From: JBEKCP01 sp050014815
GTDB lineage: Bacteria; Planctomycetota; Planctomycetia; Pirellulales; Thermoguttaceae
Direction: 5' to 3'
NCBI GenBank assembly: GCA_050014815.1
Contig: JBEKCP010000122.1
Location: forward strand, 1 to 13,507
Length of the DNA: 13,507 bases
Part shown: in pieces, positions 1 to 5,523 of the stretch
How positions within the stretch are numbered: the stretch's first letter is position 1
How the letters are laid out: each line of letters opens with the position of its first letter
Position numbers and translations under genes: made by a program
Notes under the pieces: generated by a model
Told to the model about the DNA's origin: nothing
The model's database searches: none
What the model saw: only the letters and a program-made list of their open reading frames with translations

Positions 1-264
1 TGGAACTGGGGCGGACGCCGTCTGCCACCTCCGTGGCCTCTACCTCAGCGAACCGGCCTGCTGGGATTCCTTCTGGGCTGCGCCCCCCAATTAGCCGCTA
101 CCCACAAACATGACGCTCACACACGCGGATTCGGTCCTACTGGCTTGTGGTTACAGATGTTACGTCGATTCCAGGTTACTTATCGGATGGGCAAGAGGTG
201 GCCGTGCGGCATCCTGCTAATGGTGGGGATATGCCGATTGCAATGATTTTTCTGATCTTGCGCA
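1..264. other. Left-edge stretch with no assignable gene
   Basis: I see no convincing complete gene here. Frame 2 is open from the window edge to a TAG at 92-94 and shows mostly G/C third positions, so it could be the last 30 codons of a gene entering from the left. Two other frames and the reverse strand are also open over this short distance, so I do not call it. From about 95 to 264 the sequence is less GC-rich and looks intergenic, leading into the promoter candidate at 265-292. Confidence 0.4.
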
Positions 265-292
265 TTGACATTGCTGCGCGGCCTGGTAGACT
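265..292 (+). promoter_or_regulatory. Sigma-70-type promoter candidate for the HARE-HTH-like gene
   Basis: TTGACA (265-270) matches the -35 consensus exactly. TAGACT (287-292) lies 16 nt downstream as a -10 box, about 40 nt before the ATG at 332. The same TAGACT hexamer recurs upstream of PPDK at 1783-1788, in a similar CTGG-TAGACT-AG context. Confidence 0.6.
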
Positions 293-331
293 AAGTATGG
301 CATTGCGAATTGTCACGAAACGAGGCCGAGC

Positions 332-730
332 ATGAAGGCAAATAAGTATGGGGAGTTGCTCCAAGAGGTCGCCGCTGATCTGGAGAAGCTTGAAAAGGAT
401 GTAGAGGGGCTGCGCGCCCTCTATAAGTTCCTTCGGAAAAAGGCGGGGCTCGTGGAGCGCGAAAGGCTAGGGCCGCCGATCGCAAATGGCAGCGAAGCCA
501 AGCCATTGGCGGGGGTAAAGCAAATCGAGGCTGCCGTGATGGTCTTACGCGAAGCTGGACAGCCCTTAAAGACGCGTGATGTCGCCAGGGGTATGATCGA
601 AGGCGGTTTTCCGAGCAACGATCCAGCTCGCCTCAAGACGAGCCTGTTTACGACCATGACCAGACGCACAGATATGTTTGCAAAGGCTGGTCCCGGGCTC
701 TGGACCCTAGCGAAGGCGGGGTCGCATTAG
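332..730 (+). CDS. Coiled-coil plus HARE-HTH-like winged-helix protein
   Basis: 132 residues, function not assigned. Residues 1-45 are charged and heptad-like (LLQEVAADLEKLEKDVEGLR), suggesting a coiled coil and so an oligomer. After a short linker, residues 62-129 resemble the HARE-HTH fold: a helix ending VLREAGQPLKTRDVA, a GMIEGGFPSN turn, a second helical stretch, and a terminal GPGLWTLA beta-wing. HARE-HTH domains are known from eukaryotic ASXL/HB1 proteins, RNA polymerase delta subunits and restriction enzymes, where they are thought to bind DNA. That makes a small DNA-binding or regulatory protein plausible, as inference only. GAGG at 322-325 is a modest Shine-Dalgarno 6 nt before the ATG, and a good promoter candidate lies at 265-292. 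Codon bias is weaker than in the metabolic genes further right. Confidence 0.8.
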   Translation: MKANKYGELLQEVAADLEKLEKDVEGLRALYKFLRKKAGLVERERLGPPIANGSEAKPLAGVKQIEAAVMVLREAGQPLKTRDVARGMIEGGFPSNDPARLKTSLFTTMTRRTDMFAKAGPGLWTLAKAGSH

Positions 731-815
731 ACCGTGCGTTTGGTCTGGGAGTTCCCCGATTTTTCGATTACCCCCATGCGTTAACTCGGTTATTCTGGTA
801 TAAGTACCACGAAGT

Positions 816-851
816 GAAGAGGCCGCCACGACGGAACGCGACGGCCTCTTC
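816..851. terminator. 10-bp inverted repeat, terminator-like but without a T-tract
   Basis: GAAGAGGCCG (816-825) pairs perfectly with CGGCCTCTTC (842-851) around a 16-nt loop. It lies 86 nt beyond the stop of the HARE-HTH-like gene. It would also end a minus-strand transcript started at the 946-974 promoter candidate. Neither side has a run of T, so intrinsic termination is uncertain. Confidence 0.4.
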
Positions 852-940
852 TGGAATCCAAGTCGCCGGGAAGGTCGCTTTGACTGGCAAGTCCTTCCAG
901 GCTGGTAGCGTGAGGGGGGTAAGCCATTGCCCCGCAACGC
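816..940 (-). ncRNA. Speculative minus-strand small RNA
   Basis: A promoter candidate at 946-974 (-) points into about 125 nt that hold no credible reading frame and end in the 10-bp stem at 816-851. The interval contains two overlapping, mutually exclusive pairings: 851-856 with 895-900, and 869-874 with 893-898. This is only a structural suggestion. I recognise no known RNA family. Confidence 0.2.
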
Positions 941-945
941 ATGTT

Positions 946-974
946 AGACTACCGAATTCCGAAAACCCCGTCAA
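946..974 (-). promoter_or_regulatory. Minus-strand promoter candidate
   Basis: Reading the minus strand, TTGACG (974-969) and TAGTCT (951-946) are separated by exactly 17 nt. The -35 matches consensus at five of six positions. No minus-strand gene lies directly downstream, so the transcript, if any, would be non-coding. Confidence 0.35.
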
Positions 975-1045
975 GGGGTCAGGAAAAAGATTTTTTGAGC
1001 CTGCCCGGGTAAACCCCGGCGCGGGCTGATTTTGCGCATAAAACG

Positions 1046-1071
1046 GCCCCGGCGGTGCTAGCCGCCGGGGC
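1046..1071 (-). terminator. GC-rich hairpin, probable minus-strand terminator
   Basis: GCCCCGGCGG (1046-1055) pairs perfectly with CCGCCGGGGC (1062-1071) around a 6-nt loop. Read on the minus strand, the stem is followed by GTTTTATGCGCAAAA, a loose T-rich tail. It could stop transcription coming from the 85-residue gene at 1329-1586. The plus-strand side has no T-run. Confidence 0.45.
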
Positions 1072-1173
1072 TGCCCCTGGTCACTGGTAGGCGACTCAGG
1101 GGGTCGTGCCCGAAGGCACACGTCAGTCTCTTCGCGGCGCGGCAAGGGGCCTGCCTAGAAAGATTGATGAACC

Positions 1174-1341
1174 ATGGCAGTCAGAACCGGTGAAAGAGTT
1201 ATTGTTCCCGGCATCTACAGGTCCACAAACTGCGCTCACAACGTAGAGCGCACGTTTCCCAAGGGACATGTGGCTCCGCCGTGCGATCATTGCCACAGAG
1301 CAGTGATTTGGGTTCTCGTTCGTGCTACTCACACGATGTGA
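1174..1341 (+). CDS. 55-residue Cys/His protein, possible zinc-binding mini-protein
   Basis: The protein begins MAVRTGERVIVPGIYR and continues through a C-x-H (Cys20, His22), a PKGH turn, and PPC-DH-C (Cys37, Cys40), ending in VIWVLV. The pattern of a TGE-x-V-x-x-x-GIYR start, one Cys, then PPCxxC before a hydrophobic strand is what I would expect of a small zinc-ribbon-like family. Cys20, His22, Cys37 and Cys40 are the likely ligands. I do not recognise a named function. No strong Shine-Dalgarno precedes the ATG, only a purine-rich AGAAAGATTGATGA. The gene lies opposite a GTG-started minus-strand frame (1123-1332), which I reject because this frame has the more protein-like pattern. Its last 13 nt overlap the end of the convergent gene at 1329. 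Confidence 0.68.
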   Translation: MAVRTGERVIVPGIYRSTNCAHNVERTFPKGHVAPPCDHCHRAVIWVLVRATHTM

Positions 1342-1586
1342 TCCCCGACGATAATTTTCGTCCAGCCGTCACAGTACGGATGGTGCTCGACGAATCGGCC
1401 GTGTCGCTCCGCCATCCGTACTAGGCGGTCTGCGCCTTGTGATATCACAAGCTCCGTAAACCGCTCCTCCGCCTTGAGCCGTTGCCGAAACATCGCCCAC
1501 TCCACACCAAGAGCGAAGGCGAATTCGGCATCGGTTCCGGCGAGGTCTTCGGTTTCAAACGGCTCTACAAGTCCATGCTCTTCCAT
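1329..1586 (-). CDS. Conserved-looking 85-residue hypothetical protein
   Basis: I do not recognise a named family. The protein is acidic at its N terminus (MEEHGLVEPFETEDLAG). It has a helical middle (FALGVEWAMFRQRLKAEERFTELVI), an RLVRMAERHGRFVEHH helix, and an aromatic PYCDGWTKIIVGDHIV end. Composition and codon pattern look like a real soluble protein. I chose the ATG at 1586 over an upstream TTG at 1640, because the TTG extension is Arg/Cys-rich and unlike the rest. No good Shine-Dalgarno is visible at either start. It reads away from PPDK, so 1587-1828 is a divergent intergenic region. At its 3' end it converges with, and overlaps by 13 nt, the 55-residue gene. Confidence 0.68.
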   Translation of the reverse strand: MEEHGLVEPFETEDLAGTDAEFAFALGVEWAMFRQRLKAEERFTELVISQGADRLVRMAERHGRFVEHHPYCDGWTKIIVGDHIV

Positions 1587-1649
1587 GGCGGACTCAATTC
1601 TACAGCGGCGGTGGCGCGTTTGGAAGCAAATAAATGACAATTATCCCGA

Positions 1650-1659
1650 TTGACGTCAA
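1650..1659. promoter_or_regulatory. Perfect 10-bp palindrome in the divergent intergenic region
   Basis: TTGACGTCAA is a perfect palindrome between the divergent 85-residue gene and PPDK. It could be an operator half-site pair, or a chance overlap of two TTGACG -35-like boxes. Neither orientation has a good -10 at proper spacing. Confidence 0.25.
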
Positions 1660-1759
1660 GCCCAGTTTGCCCACCCTCCAATGGTAGGGTTTGGTGGATT
1701 TTCCCTATACTTCGGGGAATTTCCGGCTAAACTGTACCACTACCGCCTGCTCCCCATGG

Positions 1760-1788
1760 TTGACCTCTCCTCCTGCCCTGGCTAGACT
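1760..1788 (+). promoter_or_regulatory. Sigma-70-type promoter candidate for PPDK
   Basis: TTGACC (1760-1765) and TAGACT (1783-1788) are separated by 17 nt. They sit 41 nt before the chosen PPDK start, which leaves room for a short leader and the GAAGGA Shine-Dalgarno. Confidence 0.6.
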
Positions 1789-1828
1789 TAGCGGTTTCGT
1801 TTTCACGCCAGACACGAAGGAAACCACT

Positions 1829-4618
1829 ATGGCCCAAAAGTATGTATACGGTTTCGGCCCCACCGGCGCCGAAGGCGATGCCAGCATGAAGAACAGCCTC
1901 GGCGGCAAGGGCGCCAACCTGGCGGAGATGTGCCGCCTGGGACTGCCCGTCCCCGCCGGCTTCACCATCAACACCGAGTTCTGCACCGCCTACTTCAAGG
2001 AGGGAAGGCAGTTCCCGCAATCGCTTCGCGATGAAGTCGCCCAGGCGCTGGTGAAAACCGAAGAGGCGATGGGCATGAAGTTCGGCGACCGGGATAACCC
2101 GCTCTTGGTCTCCTGCCGCAGCGGCGCCCGCAAGTCCATGCCCGGCATGATGGAGACCGTGCTGAACGTCGGCCTCTGTCCGGCGACCATTCCGGGCCTG
2201 GTCAAGAAGTCCGGCAGCGAGCGGTTCGTCTACGACGCCTATCGCCGCCTGATCATGATGTACTCCGACGTGGTGATGGAGAAGGCCGAGGACATCGAAC
2301 CGGCCGAGGGCAAGGGGGTCCGCCTGCAGCTTGAGCACCTGATGGCAGAACTCAAGAAGGCCAAGGGCTACAAGTCGGACACCGACATGACGGCCGAGGA
2401 CCTCAAGAAACTCTGCAACCAGTTCAAGAACAAGGTGAAGCAGGTCCTGGGCCAGCCCTTCCCCGACGATCCGCAAGAGCAGCTCTGGGGGGCCGTCGGC
2501 GCGGTGTTCAAGAGCTGGCAGGGGAAGCGGGCCGTCTCTTACCGCCGCATCGAGGGCATTCCCGAGGAATGGGGCACCGCATGCAACGTCCAGAGCATGG
2601 TCTTCGGCAACCTGGGCGACACCTCGGCGACCGGCGTGGCCTTCACCCGCAACCCCGCCACCGGCGAGAACAAGTTCTACGGCGAGTGGCTCGTCAATGC
2701 CCAGGGAGAGGACGTCGTGGCGGGCATCCGCACGCCCAATCCCCTCAACGAGGCCACCAAGAACGAGCAGAACCGGCACCTCGACTCGCTCCAGACCAAG
2801 ATGCCGGAGCTGTACCGGCAACTCGAGGATATCCGCTCGAAGCTCGAACACCACTACAAGGACATGCAGGATATCGAGTTCACGATCCAGGAGGGGAAGC
2901 TCTACATGCTCCAGTGCCGCAACGGCAAGCGGACCGGGCGCGCGGCGGTCAAAATGGCATTGGACATGCTCGACGAGAAGCTGATTGACGAGGTGACCGC
3001 GGTAACGCGCGTCGAGCCGATGCAGATAGACGAGTTCCTGCACCCGATCGTCGATCCGAAGCAGGAAGCGGCGGCCCAACCGCTCGTTAGCGGCCTTCCG
3101 GCCGGGCCGGGCGGGGCCGTGGGCAAGGTCGTCCTAACCTCCGCGGAGGCCGTGCATGCCGCGGCGCAGAAGCAAACCGTGATCCTCGTCCGCGAGGAGA
3201 CCAACCCGGAGGACGTCGAGGGCATGCGGGCGGCGGTGGGCATCCTCACCGCCCGCGGCGGCATGACCAGCCACGCCGCCCTGGTCGCCCGCGGCTGGGG
3301 CAAGTGCTGCATCGTCGGCGCCGGCGGACTGGCAATCGACATGAAGAACCGTACCGTGACCGCCGGCGGCACCACGCTGTCGGCTGGCGACGTCATCACG
3401 CTCAACGGCACCCGCGGCCGGGCATATAGCGGTGCATTGAGCCTGATCGACCCGAGTGGGGACGTCGAAGGGCACCAGCTTTTCGAGCGTTTCATGAAGC
3501 TGGTCGATAAGCAGCGGACGATGGGCGTCCGCACCAACGCCGATACGCCCGACGACGCCCGCATCGCCCGCAGCTTCGGCGCCGAGGGCATCGGACTCTT
3601 CCGCACCGAGCACATGTTCTACGGCAAGGGGGCGGACGAGCCGCTCTTCATCCTGCGGAAGATGATCATGGTGCTGGGCAAGAAGGCGAAGCCGGCCAAG
3701 ACGAAGAAGGCACAGGAAGAAGCCCAGAAAAAGGTCCTCGCCGAGCGGAAGGCCGTCGTGGACGAGCTCTTCCCCTTCGTCAAACACGACATCAAGGCCA
3801 CGCTGGAGGCGATGGAGGGCCTGCCGGTGACCATCCGCCTGTTGGACCCGCCGCTGCACGAGTTCGTCCCGCAGGACAAGGGGGCGCAGCTCGAATTGGC
3901 CAAGGCCCTGAAAATGAGGCTCGCCGACGTGAAGAAGCGGGGCGAGGAGCTGCACGAGACCAACCCCATGATGGGCCACCGCGGCATCCGCCTCGGCATC
4001 ACCTATCCCGAGGTGACCGAGATGCAGGTCCGGGCGATCTTCGAGTCGGCCGCCGAGCTCATCAAGGCCGGCAAGGACGCCCGGCCCGAAATCATGGTGC
4101 CCGTGACCTGCGACGGCAAGGAGCTGGACGTTACCAAGGTCATCGTCGACCGCGTTCACGAGGAGGTGAAGCAGCAGACGGGCGTGGACGTGAAGTACCT
4201 CTACGGCACGATGATCGAGATCCCCCGGGCGTCGCTATTGGCCGAGCGGATGGCCAAGACCTCCGAGTTCTTCTCGTTCGGCACCAACGACCTGACGCAG
4301 ATGACCTTCGGGTTCAGCCGCGACGACATCGGCAGCTTCGTGCCCGACTACCTCAAGGCCGGCATCCTCGACGCGGACCCGTTCCAGACGATCGACCAGG
4401 CGGGCGTGGGGCAGTTGATCCAGATGACCGTGACGAAGGGGCGGAGCGTCCGCGGCGATCTGAAGGTCGGCATCTGCGGCGAGCAGGGGGGCGATCCGGC
4501 CTCGGTCGCGTTCTGCTTCAAGGCGGGCCTGAATTACGTCAGTTGCTCGCCCTACCGCGTGCCCATCGCCCGGCTGGCCGCCGCCCACGCCTCCATCGAG
4601 GCGAAGAAAAAGAAGTAG
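1829..4618 (+). CDS. ppdK: Pyruvate, phosphate dikinase
   Basis: 929 residues, against about 875 for typical members. It catalyses the reversible conversion of pyruvate, ATP and phosphate to PEP, AMP and PPi in the cytoplasm. The N-terminal ATP-grasp part has the SGARKSMPGMMETVLN and GDTSATGVAFTRNPATGE motifs. The swivelling phosphohistidine domain has GGMTSHAALVARG with catalytic His482. The C-terminal PEP/pyruvate TIM barrel has FRTEHMF (from residue 591), MGHRGIRLG, SFGTNDLTQMTFG and GICGEQGGDP with catalytic Cys883. All key residues are present. The ATG at 1829 is preferred over an in-frame ATG at 1691 because it has GAAGGA 7 nt upstream, starts with the family-typical MAQKYVYGFG, and leaves the promoter candidate outside the gene. 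Compared with the clostridial enzyme as I recall it, there is an extra Lys/Ala-rich block of about 20 residues near 617-635. A small gene follows 31 nt after the stop. Confidence 0.98.
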   Translation: MAQKYVYGFGPTGAEGDASMKNSLGGKGANLAEMCRLGLPVPAGFTINTEFCTAYFKEGRQFPQSLRDEVAQALVKTEEAMGMKFGDRDNPLLVSCRSGARKSMPGMMETVLNVGLCPATIPGLVKKSGSERFVYDAYRRLIMMYSDVVMEKAEDIEPAEGKGVRLQLEHLMAELKKAKGYKSDTDMTAEDLKKLCNQFKNKVKQVLGQPFPDDPQEQLWGAVGAVFKSWQGKRAVSYRRIEGIPEEWGTACNVQSMVFGNLGDTSATGVAFTRNPATGENKFYGEWLVNAQGEDVVAGIRTPNPLNEATKNEQNRHLDSLQTKMPELYRQLEDIRSKLEHHYKDMQDIEFTIQEGKLYMLQCRNGKRTGRAAVKMALDMLDEKLIDEVTAVTRVEPMQIDEFLHPIVDPKQEAAAQPLVSGLPAGPGGAVGKVVLTSAEAVHAAAQKQTVILVREETNPEDVEGMRAAVGILTARGGMTSHAALVARGWGKCCIVGAGGLAIDMKNRTVTAGGTTLSAGDVITLNGTRGRAYSGALSLIDPSGDVEGHQLFERFMKLVDKQRTMGVRTNADTPDDARIARSFGAEGIGLFRTEHMFYGKGADEPLFILRKMIMVLGKKAKPAKTKKAQEEAQKKVLAERKAVVDELFPFVKHDIKATLEAMEGLPVTIRLLDPPLHEFVPQDKGAQLELAKALKMRLADVKKRGEELHETNPMMGHRGIRLGITYPEVTEMQVRAIFESAAELIKAGKDARPEIMVPVTCDGKELDVTKVIVDRVHEEVKQQTGVDVKYLYGTMIEIPRASLLAERMAKTSEFFSFGTNDLTQMTFGFSRDDIGSFVPDYLKAGILDADPFQTIDQAGVGQLIQMTVTKGRSVRGDLKVGICGEQGGDPASVAFCFKAGLNYVSCSPYRVPIARLAAAHASIEAKKKK

Positions 4619-4649
4619 CGGCCGGTGAGTAGTTGGGCCATTCGAGTGG

Positions 4650-4979
4650 ATGATGCGCAAGATAGCCGAAGTGCGCGAGTCGAATCGCGGCGATGTCGTC
4701 CGTGCAATGATTTACGAGGCAAAGGACGGCACCGGCACGTACCTTTTCTTGTACGACGCGCTCCATGATGGGCCATGCACCTTTGATTATTGGTATAAGA
4801 CAAGAAGCGAGGCCGAGCGGCACTGCACCGAATCGTTTGGGATTCGTCCTTCGGACTGGCAACTGATCGACGACCCGTGGCCCGGATGCCAGCACGATTG
4901 GATCGCGCCAACAAGGTTGAAACGCGACGCGCAGGGAAACCCGCTCTCGGGGGAGGGGTTCGAGCCAGCAAACGACTGA
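4650..4979 (+). CDS. Conserved hypothetical protein, 109 residues
   Basis: A small soluble protein without signal peptide or membrane segment; no function recognised. The N-terminal half looks like beta strands (VVRAMIYEAKDGTGTYLFLYDAL) and the middle has a WYKTRSEAERHCTESFGI helix. The C-terminal half carries the striking DWQLIDDPWPGCQHDWIAP, which reads like a family signature. Two adjacent ATGs (4650, 4653) could serve as the start, and GAG at 4644-4646 is only a weak Shine-Dalgarno. It follows PPDK by 31 nt on the same strand with no terminator visible between, so it may be co-transcribed by read-through. Its codon bias is weaker than that of PPDK, which suggests a separate history. The real end may be followed directly by repeat-derived sequence. 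Confidence 0.78.
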   Translation: MMRKIAEVRESNRGDVVRAMIYEAKDGTGTYLFLYDALHDGPCTFDYWYKTRSEAERHCTESFGIRPSDWQLIDDPWPGCQHDWIAPTRLKRDAQGNPLSGEGFEPAND

Positions 4980-5089
4980 TCACGCGGCCCTGGGCGTCAC
5001 CTTGGAACTTGCCCAACGGCGATAGAGCCCCGCTAAGCGGCGTGCCACACAAAAGTCGTCGAGCCGAGACGGAACTAATTCCGGCATTC

Positions 5090-5228
5090 TTTGTGTCTTT
5101 GCGGCTTGGCGCCTTTGCGTGGAATACTCCCCATCCTGAACCGGCACCCTTGCAAAAGGGCTGTCGTGAAGGCACCGCGGTGACCGGGAAGGATATCACG
5201 CAAAGGCGCCAAGGCGCAAAGACGCAAA
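5090..5228. repeat. 139-bp dispersed repeat with inverted ends, copy A
   Basis: The ends 5090-5121 and 5197-5228 are 32-bp inverted repeats of each other with about two mismatches. They are built on the phrase TTTGCG / CTTTGCG / GGCGCC. The core contains CCCTT-GCAA-AAGGG and a GGCACCGCGGTG palindrome. The reverse complement of this element matches 10958-11087 without gaps at about 13 differences in 129 positions by my hand alignment. It looks like a MITE-like or REP-like element with no coding capacity. Confidence 0.85.
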
Positions 5229-5248
5229 TGAGATGTGAGGCCAAGACC

Positions 5249-5365
5249 CTAACCCGCCCCGGAGGACAGTAGCGGCGAGTCGCGTTCGATTTGGACCCGC
5301 TCGACGATGCAGCCGGTTTTCTGGATGTCGGCCACGGCGCTGCGGATCGCCGACCCAAGGCATTC
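5249..5365 (-). pseudogene. C-terminal remnant of a lost minus-strand gene
   Basis: On the minus strand, 38 codons end in TAG (5251-5249) and read ECLGSAIRSAVADIQKTG, then CIVERVQIERDSPLLSSGAG. Third positions are mostly G/C, and the amphipathic helix plus beta strand look like the end of a real domain. Upstream the frame runs straight into the palindromic repeat at 5367-5466, where it meets an in-frame TAA, and no start codon or rest of the gene exists. I infer a gene whose 5' part was removed or replaced when the repeat or a rearrangement arrived. I do not recognise the family. Confidence 0.42.
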
Positions 5366-5366
5366 C

Positions 5367-5466
5367 TTGGAGTGCGGCGACTTGTCGCCGCTTTCTTATG
5401 TCTCGCGGCACTGGGCATTAGTCCGCGGCCTTCTGCGAAAAGCGGCGACAAGTCGCCGCACTCCAA
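5367..5466. repeat. Nested palindrome element 1 (28-bp perfect arms)
   Basis: Arms 5367-5394 and 5439-5466 are perfect inverted repeats around a 44-nt loop. Each arm contains its own palindrome, GCGGCGAC-TT-GTCGCCGC or its complement. The loop adds a short CGCGG/CCGCG pairing. It sits between the minus-strand gene remnant and the 3' end of PGK. Confidence 0.9.
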
Positions 5467-5493
5467 AGGCGGACGGACTTTTCATGGGCTCCT

Positions 5494-5523
5494 CCCAATC
5501 CCCAATCCCCAATCCCTAATCCC
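5494..5523. repeat. Telomere-like G-run array overlapping the PGK stop codon
   Basis: On the minus strand this reads as five G-runs separated by ATTA or ATT: GGG-ATTA-GGG-ATT-GGGG-ATT-GGGG-ATT-GGG. The TAG stop of PGK (5518-5516) is made by the first ATTAGGG unit. The spacing fits a potential G-quadruplex at the 3' end of the PGK transcript. A similar array occurs at 7885-7908. Confidence 0.8.

Larger units (their letters stand above)
731..1173. other. 443-nt gap with structured sequence but no gene I can support
   Basis: The open frames on both strands here are low-complexity and I reject them. What can be seen is structure: a 10-bp stem (816-825/842-851), overlapping alternative pairings around 851-900, a minus-strand promoter candidate (946-974), an A/T block at 983-996, a 10-bp GC stem (1046-1071) and a 5-bp stem with a CGAA loop (1106-1119). 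The region may encode a small RNA or terminators rather than protein. Confidence 0.5.

Noticed and set aside
768..1145. 125-codon minus-strand frame in the gap after the HARE-HTH-like gene
   Set aside because: It runs through hairpins and A/T blocks, is Pro/Arg-rich without domain pattern, and has no ribosome site.
1123..1332. Minus-strand 69-codon frame starting with GTG and overlapping the 85-residue gene by 4 nt
   Set aside because: The overlap looks like coupling, but the translation is low-quality and it lies antisense to the better 55-residue Cys/His protein at 1174-1341.
1727..3079. 450-codon minus-strand frame opposite PPDK
   Set aside because: It is a GC-rich antisense shadow: Leu/Val/Asp/His-rich translation, and PPDK on the other strand is certain.
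5090..5228. CRISPR array or tRNA-like structure in the 139-bp element
   Set aside because: There are no regularly spaced identical repeats with spacers, and no cloverleaf; the symmetry is that of a single element with inverted ends.
4552..5466. 304-codon minus-strand frame across the repeat region
   Set aside because: It is composed of the end of PPDK in antisense, the 139-bp repeat and the palindrome; no conserved pattern except repeat-derived phrases.
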